Source: Nymphaea colorata
Lineage: Eukaryota > Streptophyta > Magnoliopsida > Nymphaeales > Nymphaeaceae
Reading direction: 5' to 3'
Length of the DNA: 64,000 nucleotides
Assembly (NCBI RefSeq): GCF_008831285.2
Contig: NC_045148.1
Location: 5,330,001 to 5,394,000, forward strand
The stretch's first letter is position 1. Each line of letters opens with the position of its first letter. Below the pieces are notes generated by a model, which was given only the letters and a program-made list of their open reading frames with translations, ran no database searches and was not told the origin of the DNA. A program made the translations under genes and the position numbers. Positions 1 to 13,615 of the stretch are shown piece by piece.

Positions 1-199
1 ATAGTGATCACCAACAAGATAAGCAATAAAAGCAAGCCACTTTTATGGTATGGCCATTATTACGTTTTGCTTACATGGGCCAAAGCAAGAAGGTGGCCAC
101 CCTGACCTTAAAAATTTTAAATAAAATATTTCAACCCATAATTGGAAAATGAAAAGAGCCCTAAGACCAAATTCAGACCCTGCCCATAATTAAGTTTCA

Positions 200-1215
<1,016 letters not shown>

Positions 1216-2062
1216 TTTATCAAATTTTTGTTGTGAGTACAAAAAAATTTGCAAACGCATTTAGTCCTCTGCGGTATATTTTGAGGAGGAGAATCCATTG
1301 GAATACATTATGAGTGTAAAGTGCTGCAAATTTTCACAATGCCCTTTTACGTATAGGCCCGGTTACTCGGCAGTAGGTTTGTTTCAAATAAATCTGATAA
1401 GAGTTGGGTTAGGTTTAACAATCTAATGAGACTTGTCTACCCAATACACTAACATAGTTTTTCTGAATCTGTTATCCTTAAATTTTTATGTGGGCCTCTG
1501 TTAGAAACGGTTGGCTAGAGTAAAAAAAACCAGCTAATGATGATGTTTCCTTTCTTTTCCATTTTATTAGGCAAAACACAGTGACAATCATCCAAGGCAT
1601 CAGTCTAAGCAGATCAGACCCGTGTAAACTAATTTGAAAATATGGAAACCAGACACAGAAATATCCCTCCAAGTAGAGAGAGAGAGAGAGAGAGAGAGGT
1701 ATTATGGTCTCTATGGATACCTTTTCTCTCTGGTATGTGTGTGTATATATATACAAAGATGCAATTAATAGGAATTTTCCAGGCTGTCGATTCTAACATG
1801 ATCATAGGGTGAAGAATAAATAGAAAATATAGAAGTCATGTGGTTTTTATAAGAGATTGAAATACCCCAAAGTTAACAAGCATTCTCATTTACAAAAGAT
1901 GATTTATTTCCCCCTTTTTTCTCTACATCTCTCTCCTCCTTTGAGGCGTAATATGGTCTTTTTAAAAAAGTTTAGATTCCATACTTTTAATTCAATATTT
2001 TTTTTCTAATTTGCTTAAAATTGATTAATAAGATGATTTCCATTAAGTCTAGTATACAAAGG

Positions 2063-2075
2063 GTGTGTGTGTGTC

Positions 2076-2132
<57 letters not shown>
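2063..2132. repeat. (TG)n/(TA)n compound microsatellite
   Basis: An imperfect TG run (2063-2081) is followed by about 25 TA units. Confidence 0.97.
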
Positions 2133-2133
<1 letters not shown>

Positions 2134-2539
2134 TTAGAGTGTCATCTAACCAAAATGTCTAAAACTGTAGATTTCTAAAATGTTTACTATGAAGATGTTG
2201 ATGCATACTTTGGAATTTGCAAGATAATTTCAATTTTGAAGGGTCACATGTTTATGGGCCCATAAAATTCAATATACACATTGAACTTTCGTGATTTCCT
2301 TTTTTAATCCTACAAATACTTGGGAAAATGGTGAGACAAGGATTTTATTAGATATCGTTATAGGTTGCTTCAAAATGCCACATGACACCATTGGACATCA
2401 CCTATCACCCATCTGAAAGAGATGTATGGTTGAGAGAGAAACAAGCAAAAAATGATGTGAAGTAATACTAGATGATAAAAATGTCACCTTTTTGTCCTTG
2501 TTTTTTGTTTTGCTTAGATGGTTGAGTGACTTTGAAAAG

Positions 2540-2677
<138 letters not shown>

Positions 2678-2881
2678 AAAATGAGGCAATTTAAGGTAAT
2701 GGGCATGATGAAAGGAAATGATTGCCATTAACTAGACATATTTTTCACATGGAATCCTTCCTAATCCCAGAAAACTGCCTTAAATAATATAAAAGCAAAA
2801 GAAATGTTAGTTACACGCCAAATTTTCGTCGTGGAAACTACACCTTATTGTTAACCTGCCTAACTCACTTGCTTGGTAACG

Positions 2882-3176
2882 TAATCATGAATTTGATTGG
2901 AAAGATAAAAAATGTTGTCTACATTGGCATATATCTATAATCATTTGAGATGGAATATCTCTAACTTTGCGGTTAGTTTTATTAATTTTTTGTGTGAGTT
3001 TAAAAGGAGATCCAGACTTGAAGCCAGTAATCATGAATTTCATTGGAAAGATAAAAAATGTTGTCTACATTGGCATATATCTATAATCATTTGAGATGTA
3101 ATATCTCTAACTTTGCGGTTAGTTTTATTAATTTTTTGTTGTGTGAGTTTAAAAGGAGATCCAGACTTGAAGCCAG
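2882..3176 (+). repeat. Tandem duplication, two ~147-bp units
   Basis: Units 2882-3027 and 3028-3176 are nearly identical, each starting 'taatcatgaattt' and ending 'gacttgaagccag'. Only a few substitutions and one 3-base insertion (tgtgtg versus ttgtgtg region) separate them, so the duplication is recent. No coding function is seen. Confidence 0.95.
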
Positions 3177-3199
3177 CTTGTTTGGGTGCAGGTGGTAAA

Positions 3200-4186
3200 A
3201 CTTAATTTCTACTTCCTCGGTTTAAGTTAGTGTGGAGCTGGTGAGCATAATGAGCATTTCATCCTACCACCCAATAAGAGTGTTGAAACTCCATCCTTCC
3301 CCTATCTCTCTGAAATACAAGCCTGCTTTTGGTGCTTCAGAGAAAGCACCTGGTTACCCTTCAACTTGCATATTAGTGTCTCCTTTTTGCATTTACCCTT
3401 CAACTTGCGTATTAGTGTTTCCTTTTTGCATAACAGTAAGTTGGCATTCCAGGGATTCAAAATAGATACTGACCACTTACCAATCTGGTCCCACCCATTT
3501 CACCAACCCTCTCAAGGATCTTGGGTTTCAAGTTAGTGATGCTCACCAAGACAGTAAAGCAACTGCCACTATAATAGTCACGAGAAGGTCCAGCCCATGT
3601 GAATGGGATGCTGTATACATGTTACTATTACTATTGCCATTTTCCCAATAACGTGGAATGCTTCTTATATAGAATGAAGGCAGGCCTCCATGATTCTTAT
3701 CAAGTGCTAAACCTGCTTGAAATTGTCAGACAAGGACTTTTCATAGCCTATCATTTGCTTCAGCTGCTAACAGATACCAATCGTTTTTCGGAATGATAGT
3801 TCTGGCTCCTCATTCCTCAGAAGTAAAGAAAATGCAACCATATGCTTCATTAATGCTTAAATATTTAGAAACCCCCTTCTTGTAAATTCATTTGTTTTCC
3901 ATTATTTTCTATACTCAGCCAACTTTGCATGCAGTCCCCTTTTTCCAGTTAGCCCCTGTCGAGCTTTGCCTAAGCGGATCGCTTGGTTCGATTATCTTGA
4001 TCGTTGCTCACCTGTGGTCTATGGAGGTAGAGGATGGTACATTGACTAATTCCACCCCAGATACCGATCCAACCCTGAAAGACTGAGGGAAGCTTGGGCT
4101 CCCTTTGCTCTTGCTTACGCCGAACTCTCAATGAGCTTTGCTCCCTATCTCTTTCCACCCTCATTCAAATAGCTCGAAATGGGATC

Positions 4187-4247
<61 letters not shown>

Positions 4248-4618
4248 TGGTAGGTATCAGACCACTTGGGTAAGGGAGAAAAACTGAACCTCTTAAATTC
4301 ATGTTGAAAAATGTTTTAAAACAAAATATGGAATTTGTAATGTGTTCATAAACACTAATTGAGTACAAATATGTTTTATTTCAAGTCATTTTGTAAAAAA
4401 AAATTGATCTTTGTACAAACAAAATTGTTTATAAGATTTGTTCATAAAAACATTATTTAAGTTAGAAAGCAACTAACTTAATATCTGTGTTTGATCAAAT
4501 CACCTTAAGATCATACCCATCAGGTTAGATTATTTCAAAAAAAAATATTTCAATAATTAATTTCAATACGTCTAGTTTTTATTTCTTACTCAAGTGGTCT
4601 GGTTTTTACTGATTTTCC

Positions 4619-4650
<32 letters not shown>

Positions 4651-6700
4651 AAATCATTGTAGAAATATACAAAACCTTAAAAGTTCTATCTACCCGACCA
4701 TTTCACAACGCTACCGGCAGTATTCTCATGCCTTAACCAGAAATTGCATAATAAAACAGATTAACGTAGATAGAACATTGCACCAAAGCTATGCAGTTAC
4801 ACCTGAGAAATCAACATTTTAAATTTCTTATACTGCAGATGTGATTTCTATAGCGCAGAACCCTAGAAATCTACAGTTAACTAAAGTTGGTTTTGTAATT
4901 ATATTTGAAAGGGTAGCAGCGGAATCTTTTGGGTGAAGACATTGCTGTAGTGGAACCACTTTCACTGTGTCGGCAATATAAGAATACTTATCATGAAACA
5001 AACAAAAGTGTACTGCTTAAATTTAACGTTTAGTTGCTCAAAGTGATGGACATGCATATGTATGGAGACGATATCCTGTATTACTAATGGAATAAGATAC
5101 CTTTTTTCCATAGTGGAGTACAGTTCAAGATCAAACTCATCCAAATTAGCCCCAGCAAGGCCTCTGTACCATCACCCTAAATTTTCTGCTTTTCCAATCT
5201 TAAATTATTTTGGAATCCAGCTACATCTTGCCTCTTGGCATTGAGATAGGGGACTGGGATCAACCATTATCTGACCACTACAAAATTTATCTCATTATAT
5301 TAAACCTATACTGGTTACTAATTAAGAAATGAAATACTAGTGAGCCATGCATGAGCTGGCGGTGCAATTCTTGTTTTATCTGAAAAAAATGTATACATAT
5401 ACATACATGTACATAATAAAATTGAAATCAGCCGGCTGTTGGATGTTAATGAATTGATAATTGAAACCCCACCACTAAAGCACCATAAACTGTCATTAAA
5501 ACATAATAAACTGTGACCATATGTACCATAAACCGTTCCTAATGCAACTATGGCATGGTGCTTTTGGCAATGGTTTTCAAATATGATGTCATCAGGCAAT
5601 ATTATAAGAAGCAAATGGGTTCATCCTTGTTTAGTTGAAAAAACAGATTAATTAACCTATAGTCTTGAAGTACAGTGACATGCTCAAATGGAAAACAACA
5701 CGGTTCATGTCATCCTCATGACTGATCAGGCTAAGAAGCATATGGTTACCTTGAACACTAACGGATTGTTCAACAGTAACACATTATCACTTCCCATGGA
5801 TGTGCCCTAAAAAATGTAGTAGATTCATGGAACAACAATTGTTACAGTGTTCCGTAAACCTGTCCCATTTTTTAGTCCACATTCATGGGTCAATAACAAT
5901 GTGTTACTATGCCAAATGGCTTCTAAAGAAAGGTCCATCAGGTTGTCCTTCAAAGTTGCTAGAAGACCTTCAAAAATATCGATTAGATGGTTCCCCGTAT
6001 TAGGCTACCACTTTAAGGGGACGAGATCACTTCCATGATCAGTTGAATTGAGTTTTGATAGGTATTCTCCTGCGATATATCGAGTTCTTTTTCTTTGTTG
6101 GTTGAGCAGAATGAATATTTCATTTTGTTACTCAACAAGAGAGCTGAAGCCCTGGTCAGCTTTTGCTACATAGAAGTGACGTCTCTGATATATGTCAACT
6201 TACATATTGGTGTCTCTCTTTTGTTATGATGATATCTTAGGATTTCAAAATGGAGACTAGCCACCTGCCATCTCGGTGCCCATCTGCTGTATAACCCTCT
6301 CAGGCTTTTGAGGTCTCTTTCTTTAATTTGTTAATTTGGACTAGCATTTTTCTATACATAACTTGCTCCATACATATTAGAGGCTTAATTTTTTAACTGC
6401 AATCTCTTTGTAAGGAACACAGATATCCCCATTCTCCTAGATTATTGCGTTCAATATTTTATATTGTTCTAGTAAATTCAGTTAATTTCTAGAACACCTC
6501 AATGAAATTAACAATTTCTATTTCAACAAAGGATCATCTAACAAATCTCTCTCCCACTAGTAAGAAAAGTTTGGTGCTGGGGTCAGACGCAATCTTGTAG
6601 CAATCTTGATGAAGAGTACTCCAAGGGTAGATAAAGTCTAAGGACAGAATCCTCCCTAATAACACTCTTCAATTTAGAAGGCAAACTGATGGGTATATAA
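3200..6700. other. Gene-free intergenic region with small direct repeats
   Basis: No gene is recognisable. 3355-3435 holds a short tandem repeat of a phrase ending 'tagtgt(c/t)tcctttttgca'. The segment about 3360-3540 resembles about 6195-6310 (shared 'tcaactt(g/a)catatt', 'gatttcaaaat/gattcaaaat', 'aaccctctca'), suggesting another old dispersed duplication. A (TA)n tract lies at 4189-4244 and a (TG)n tract at 4618-4650. About 3960-4170 has a coding-like frame interrupted by one stop (see findings). Confidence 0.6.
4189..4244. repeat. (TA)n microsatellite
   Basis: About 27 uninterrupted AT units. Confidence 0.97.
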
Positions 6701-6709
6701 TATGACTTG

Positions 6710-6914
6710 CAGGGGCAGAGGCAAGAGACGAGGGCCAGGCAAGTGCCATGGCCTCTTCCTCCGATTTAAAAAAAAAATGAAAATTTTACGTATAAATTTT
6801 AAAAAATTTTAGTTTAAACTATATAAAAGATATGAAAAATTATATTTTGGCCCTTGCTAAAATTTTGAAACTATAGTTAGGCCCTTGCTACAAAAAATCT
6901 TAGCTCTGCCCCTG
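6710..6914. mobile_element. hAT-type non-autonomous element (MITE), 205 bp
   Basis: The ends are inverted repeats: the left end starts CAGGGGCAGAGgcAAGA and the reverse complement of the right end starts CAGGGGCAGAGctAAGA, about 17 bp with two mismatches. An 8-bp flanking direct repeat, atgacttg (6702-6709) and atgactta (6915-6922), matches 7 of 8. An 8-bp target duplication with CAGGGGC-type ends is the hallmark of hAT-superfamily elements. The interior is AT-rich with no open frame, so it would depend on a transposase supplied elsewhere. Confidence 0.85.
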
Positions 6915-8154
6915 ATGACTTATGACATTCCAAGAAAAGAGAAAAGCCCGAGAGGTGTAGTGTAGCCGGTTAGATTGGCGTAACAGTGAAGCGTCAGTTG
7001 TCAGTTCCATTTCTATAAGCACTACTCCTGAACGGTAAACGATACACATCGCATTCTCCATCTAAGTTCTGAAGCAGCCCTAAACCCCAAATAAAAGGAA
7101 GTTCCGCCTCTTACAAGGAACCACCTCCGCCTATCACTTAGAAAAAATAAAAGGCTTTATAAAGAACGTTGGTGGGCCTGAGGAGTTAATGAAGCAATGG
7201 TTGATCGACTCATTGAATTCAGGTCTCCTAGTTCCTCACTAACACCTCCCATGCCCATATTCCTTATGCCAATGGCAACAAGTCATGAGCTTGAGGGGGA
7301 GAGATCAAAATCAAGACTCGACTTACGAGGCAACCCACATCACCTAACTCAAATTTTTTGTATGGGCATCATAATCATGATGGTCAGTCAAATACCTTAC
7401 CTTTTACGAACGTAATGGTATTAATGGTGGTCAATTATTTTCAAGGACATAATGTTCATAGTGGTACACATGCTTCAGCCCATCAACGTCGCATCCATCT
7501 TACTATGGACCTCCCATTGGACAAAGCCAATCGGTGACTAGGATCCACCTCATGATAAAGGTAAGGAGGATTCCTAGGGCTTTTCATGCATCGGCAAATG
7601 AGGCTAGGAATTTTTATGAAGCTAAAAACGAACCTAAATGGGTTCAGGCCAGTAAAAAGGGGTAAATATAAAACGCCAAAATCGTTTTTCAGTGACTTTT
7701 TTTTTTGCGTTACTAAATACTAAGGTTAATTTTTTACTGACTTAGCGTTGAAACGTTACTGACACTGCTTTTACTGACGTTCATGATAAAACATCAATAA
7801 AGCGAATATTGATGTTTTTTTGTTTATTTTTATTGACGTTTTTCTCCCATGGATAAAAACCTCTTTTTTTGTAATGAGACCATGGAGGACAAAACGCTTC
7901 CCCTCAATAAGAATAATGGGTTCTTGTTTCACCCACTGATTCAGCAAACATAATGAGATGCAAATGAGTTTATAAAATAAAACGGAATTCACATCGATTC
8001 ATAACTCGTATTTAGACTTGTAGTAAAGGGTTATAGTCATTAGGAATAGATGGATTATAGTGAGATGTTCACTCTGTTGTGAAGCCAGTCACGATTCGCA
8101 CTGTGCTTAGGATTGCTATATCAAATAGATCGGAAATTCATAGCTAGACATGAA

Positions 8155-8157
<3 letters not shown>

Positions 8158-8210
<53 letters not shown>
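8158..8210. repeat. (TA)n microsatellite
   Basis: About 26 AT units in intergenic DNA. Confidence 0.97.
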
Positions 8211-8215
<5 letters not shown>

Positions 8216-9539
8216 GATGTTGTTCGATGACAAAATATTTAACAATGTCACTGAAAGCACCAGCCGTGAGAACATTGTCGATAGTTTATGGTGTAGTGAC
8301 AGTGCATCGTTAGTGACGGTTTTGTAATGACAGACTTGAAACATTTAGGGATATTCCGCCAGCAGATTTTTCTTTTCCGACCGTTTAAACGGAGAGGAGA
8401 TCAAAGAGAATATTTTGAGTTGACACTTGATTATGTAAGGGTTGTAGGTATCACATGATAACTGTCATATATATTTAAGATATATCATTCAACGTCAAAA
8501 TGAAGTACACGGGAAGGAAACCAAAATCCGTTTCATATATAATTTACAAATAACAATTGGCGGTCAGCACGTACGGAACGAATGAGATGAGTGCGAAGTC
8601 GGAATTACGATAGATATGATTCCGTTTGTCGAAAAAGCGACAGCTCGTGCAAAGCTAGAGAAAGGTTTCCCGAGATAAATCTTCCCCCGATGCATTATTC
8701 GAAATTTACTGAAGAAAAAGTACTTCCAGAAAAATAGTCAACGGGAAGATGCACATGCAAACAGGAAACTCTGTCCCCTTGATTTGTTTAAAGTGGGTTT
8801 CTTTTAAATTAGACAACCTTGTATCTATCTGTCTTATATGATTGCCGTTTGTTAAGCAAGCGACTCGAAAAAGCGTGTCAAATTGATAGGTTGACTACTA
8901 GAGAATGATCAACTGCATTATTCATATCAAAGTGGTAGGATTACTTGTAGATATTCATCATCATGTGGTCAGATGTCTTAAGTTCAATATTCTTCACCCC
9001 CGTCACAATGCATATATCATTCAAACGGAGTTTGGTGATTGAACGTGAAAGAAGGGGGTCATAAAAATTAAAAAATAAAAAATTACAAAGTCAATAGAAA
9101 AATAAAGTCTATGGGCCTTTTGAAATTCAATATATATATATATATATATACATATATATTATATAGAAAATTTTAAATCAGTGAGCTACTTCTTTAAAGT
9201 CGAATGGTTTCTTTTTTGTGTTATTTAAAAACCATCCTAAAATATATATACCATCACTCAAAAACTATTTACACTGATTTTTATTAACATAAAATAAAAA
9301 ATAACTATCCAATTACAAAAATAATCAGCTGATATATAATGTACCTGGCTTTCATAGACAACCTTTTCGGAATTGGAAATTTTTCCGTTAATTTTTTCAC
9401 AAAAACGTCTCTTCGGCTGACATTTATTATTTATTATTTTACTCTTGTCAGTTAAAAAAAAAAAATGCTTGCACGATATAACTAAAATAATACATATATG
9501 TCAAGATGACGACTTAAATAAAAGTGGGCACTAGCTTGA

Positions 9540-9540
<1 letters not shown>

Positions 9541-9592
<52 letters not shown>
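9541..9592. repeat. (TA)n microsatellite
   Basis: About 25 TA units. It is followed by a phrase ('aaaatttttcc...ttaattttttcaca...cgtctctt.ggctga') that also occurs at about 9378-9420, so the tract lies between two copies of a short direct repeat. Confidence 0.95.
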
Positions 9593-9595
<3 letters not shown>

Positions 9596-9674
9596 AAGTG
9601 AAAATTTTTCCATTAATTTTTTCACACGTCTCTTTGGCTGAATTCATTATTTATTATGTTACTAGCCTATGCAA

Positions 9675-9711
<37 letters not shown>

Positions 9712-9954
9712 GTGTAGCTCGGGTTCTTCTAGGGAGTTGTTGAATTACGTACTGTTACATACTTCTGGAATTTCAAAAATATATTGGGCTATTGCATTTT
9801 CAAGAAAAACATAATAAAAAAATCATTGGGTGCTGATTAATCCATCATAACTTGTAAACCATGGCGATTGATTGACAATTCCTTTTAACAAATTCAAAAA
9901 AAAAATTACTGATCTCCCCTAAGAGCTGGGGCAGAAGTACTATTTCTTTGTTAA

Positions 9955-9956
<2 letters not shown>

Positions 9957-10024
<68 letters not shown>
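9957..10024. repeat. (TA)n microsatellite within a short inverted repeat
   Basis: About 33 AT units are flanked by 'aagga(t)' on the left and '(a)tcctt' on the right, so the whole tract can fold into one long hairpin. Confidence 0.93.
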
Positions 10025-10026
<2 letters not shown>

Positions 10027-12184
10027 TTACTATAATTTTAGTAGAACTATTCAAGGTCTTTTGTCATATGCATGTATAAATGCTTTTGTAGTTGTCTTTG
10101 AGGGAATTGACACAACGGTCGAAGCAAGGATTGGTAGGTAGCTAGTTTTTGTTTTAAATATCGAAGGCGTCATGTTTTTGTGTTATAAAAAGAAAACCAC
10201 TGACATGTAAGTTGAACCACGGTAAGAAATGCACCTCAAAACACTAAAAACAGATAAAGGGATAAAGGTTTGGGTATAAGCTTTAGTTGTCTTTTAAATG
10301 ATAAGATTAAACATTATTCCTACTCACCCTAAAATGTTTTTGCAAGAAGTTGTTTTCTTTTAATTTTTTTTTTTAATGATTACCAAGAATCAGCAACTGT
10401 ATTCTATGGACATTTGAGAATCATAAATTATTACTTAAATTTATAAAAATAGTGCACCATTGCATGTTTCATCAATGAAACATGTTAAAAGTAATAAAAA
10501 ACAAGATTATTTACAATCGAAAAAAGTGAGTCGTGAAAAAGTCTTTATTGCAAAGTAGTTTTCTATTAAAGGTAAATGGTCCTTTTAAATATATCCTAAA
10601 AGTGTTTCATCAATGACACATGTGTTTGTTAATTATTTTATAAAATCAAGGAGTTATTTAATTAGAAATGTTCTTTGTAAATACGCCAAAAGTTAAAAAG
10701 TTAAAGGGTCATCTGTAAATTTTTCGAAAGAAAAAATTTATGGCACCCCTCTTTTATTTGTTTATTTTTTATGCAGCATTAAATTTTCAATTTGTTGTCG
10801 TTTACTTTTTTATATATATTTAAAACGTGGAGAGAGAGAGAGAGAGAGAGAGAGATAATTCAAGATTCAATGGGATCGTAAACGACAAAAAGGTGTTTTT
10901 CTAATTCGTCCTGACCTATGTAGACAATTATGAAATTCAACTTTCACTCTAGTAGTATTTTCACAATCAATTCAAGCTTTTGTTACTTTCACCAATGTAT
11001 GAGTTTATGCTAACTAAGTCTTTCTTTTCTCTTTTCCAAGAAATATTGGATCATTGAAAAATCTCAAACAAGCTTAGTTTCAAAGGCAAGCTTATTTAGA
11101 ATATCTATGGAGAAGGCAAGAATAGATTTAATAGATGAATTTGTCAACTGTTAGGTGTGTCTCTAATGTATGGTTATCAAGTCAGCAATTGTTTGTTTTA
11201 AAGGATGAAAGAAAAAGACTCGGCATTTCTATGAATTTCAAACCTTTTTATGGGTTAGGCTTTGAGTGAGCGGGACCGCTGGGTAGAGAACCCAAACTCT
11301 TATCCAACCATTTATTTTTTGGCTTGTTTGAATGGACGGAAAGTAAAGGAAATGGTAGTCAATGTTGTGTTTGGTTGTTAATAAACAAGAACGAAAAGAA
11401 AAAAAAAAACATGTGTGGTTGCAAGAAAAAGGAATGAAATTGAACAGCTTTGGATGGAAAAAAAAAAGTGCCACTCATTTCCTTTTATTTTCTTTTTATC
11501 CAAACACAACTTTGTAATCATTTTTTCCTTCTCATTTATTTCTTCTTATTTCTCTACTCATTCCTTTCCTCTTCCTTTCTTTTTCTTTTCTTTTTTTTTA
11601 AAGTATAGGATTTGCTTTACTGCGCTTCAACTTATGTATGTGACCCATTTTTATAACACAAGAGTTTGATACTCTAACCACCTACCAGACTTCAGCTAGA
11701 ATCATTATACTTATAAAAAAGAAGAGAGAAAAAAAGACCTTTTTTTCATGTGGGAAGCATGAGGCCCTACCCACGTACCGCAAAAAAAGTACGCAAGGGG
11801 CGTCTTCTTGTAGAGGTGCTTGTTTGACCACCACAAACAGCCGCTTCTTCTACAACAAAACTTTACCCCAGTTCTCAGGTTCTTCTTCTGCTCTCAGGTT
11901 CTTCTTCTGCCTTAATCAAGCACTCGCGCAGCCTTCATTCTTCAAATTAAATAAATAAATCAAGAAGAATGAGGCATTTTCACGCTCAAAATGGAACAAG
12001 CTGCGATTAACTTGTATTTGGTGACTTTCACTGGCAATGAAGCGTGGAACGGCCTTTCCCACATGCAAGTACAATAATTTGGAGCCAGATAACTGCTGGA
12101 ACTAGAGAACTACTGAAGTAGCATGAACTCACATGAATTAAGGTGTCTAAATAACGGTGTTACCTGAGTGGCTTAGTTACCCTC

Positions 12185-12310
12185 CTTTCTTCCCTCTAAT
12201 ATTAGGGATGTTTTGGTATCTAGATGCTTTTGTATGACACCTTTCAACTTTCTTCCCTCTAATATTAGGGATGTTTTGGTACCTAGATGCTTTTGTATGA
12301 CACCTTTCAA
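12185..12310 (+). repeat. Tandem duplication, two 63-bp units
   Basis: Units start at 12185 and 12248 and differ by about one base (ggtatct versus ggtacct). The motif begins 'ctttcttccctctaatatt' and ends 'gacacctttcaa'. It is a recent local duplication with no coding role seen. Confidence 0.95.
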
Positions 12311-13324
12311 CTAAAGAATATCTCACATGTTTATAAGAGTAGCATCCACAATAATCAAACCACAAATTTATCGCCTGCAAAACCTTTAATCTGACTGGTT
12401 ATGTTATGCCCCTTAAAGTAGGGTGTCTAAGCAGTGATTCTACTGTTAAGTTTTAGTTAAGAACACATCATACTCTAAAAGAATAAGGATCTTAGATTCT
12501 TTGGGAGTGAAGAAGGAAGTCCAAGTCTGCTCAACATGTGACTGATATTCCTGTTTCTTGTTTTTTGATATAGAAGCTAAGATCACAGCCTTCTTACTAG
12601 TGCTACAGGGTTTTACTCTATGTTTTTTTTTCTTAGTTCCTGTGGCCAACAATGCCTGTCTTGGGCTTGGAGCTTAATTTACCTATCAAAACCATTGACA
12701 GGACCGGATTGTCTGTGGTGAAAAGCTCCCAAGATCTCAAGCCAAACGACGTGAAAACTCAGGGATTTAAACCTCACTTATATCCTTCCTAGGCGACGTC
12801 TAATCACAAGTGAATCTTGATTTTCATATTCAGGGAACAGCTTTCCACGTGGTAACAGTCTTCAAATACACGTAGAAAGATACTGGTAAGATACAGAAGC
12901 GAAGTTCTTGAAAGTCAATCAATTTCGACTCTGAATGTTAGAAACAGGTGTTAGTTTTAATAAGGAATATTATTTCCTGAATCTGGTTTCATGGGGAGTT
13001 TTTGTGTGTGCGTGTGCGCGCGCGCGCGAGCTCTCTTCTGTTTCGACCTAAGGTGACGCCCAAACATGGCTGAGTCCTGACAGAGATTGAAGCGGCGGAA
13101 CGAGGAAGCCAATTCGAAGTAAAGCTCCCGTTGCCAACGAAGCAAAATACCAATTGCCATTTGCCAAGCAGAGCAAAGAAAAGATAAAAACTGCGCGGAA
13201 AGGTAGTTTTCTTACTCCCCAGAAAAGGACTAGAAAAATGCTGCCAGGAGCAGCTCTTCCCTTTTATTCTAACTCCATATGGCAGCGGAGGAAAATGGGA
13301 TGTTTGGTAGTGAACAAAGAGTGA

Positions 13325-13615
13325 TCTCTCTCTCTCTCCCCTCCGCTCTCTCTCTCTCTGGTTCTATTTGGTGAAGGTTTAGCTGGCCTTCGAGTTCTTC
13401 CAGGCTCTCTTTCTCTCTCTCTGGTTCTATTTGGTGAAGGTTTAGCTGGCCTTCGAGTTCTTCCAGGCTCTCTCTCTCTCTCTCTCTCTCTCTGTCTTTC
13501 TGTCTCTCTCCCTCTGCAAGCTTGTCAAATTTGTTGGTTCTTTGTGTTCAAATCTGTTTCGAGCGGCTTTGGCACTTTGGGGGATCTTGGGGGATCTTGA
13601 ATTGAAGAAATTTCG
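13325..13615 (+). promoter_or_regulatory. Probable 5' leader of the potassium transporter gene, CT-rich with a duplicated 63-bp unit
   Basis: The 290 bases before the start codon at 13616 are dominated by (CT)n tracts (13325-13360, 13410-13422, 13470-13512), typical of plant core promoters and 5' leaders. Two copies of a 63-bp unit starting 'ggttctatttggtgaaggtt' lie at 13360-13422 and 13423-13485, nearly identical. Neither copy contains an ATG. The transcription start is not determined and no confident TATA box was found. Confidence 0.6.
13360..13485 (+). repeat. Tandem duplication in the KUP leader, two 63-bp units
   Basis: The second unit starts at 13423, exactly 63 bases after the first. 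Each ends in a CT tract, which is a plausible substrate for replication slippage. Confidence 0.95.

Larger units (their letters stand above)
6923..13300. other. Gene-free intergenic region, AT-rich, many (TA)n tracts
   Basis: No gene or conserved protein fragment is recognisable on either strand. 7680-7800 and 8245-8330 contain scattered 'actgacgtt / tagtgacgg'-like motifs that could be the subterminal region of a decayed DNA transposon, but no termini were found. Pure TA tracts lie at 8158-8210, 9541-9592, 9678-9708 and 9957-10024, and a (GA)n tract at 10831-10855. 11860-11922 repeats 'tctcaggttcttcttctgc' twice. 13003-13028 is an alternating GT/CG tract. Confidence 0.6.

Noticed and set aside
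3892-4086. Plus-strand 64-codon frame beginning MFSIIFYTQ
   Set aside because: The more protein-like reading is another frame of the same stretch with a stop; this one looks incidental.
7660-8340. Possible CACTA-type DNA transposon from 'actgacgtt'-like subterminal motifs
   Set aside because: No CACTA terminus, no 3-bp target duplication and no transposase fragment could be found.
11320-11600. Possible foldback element from 'gttgtgtttggtt' and 'atccaaacacaac'
   Set aside because: The complementarity is short and the rest is A- or T-rich sequence that pairs by composition; no target duplication.
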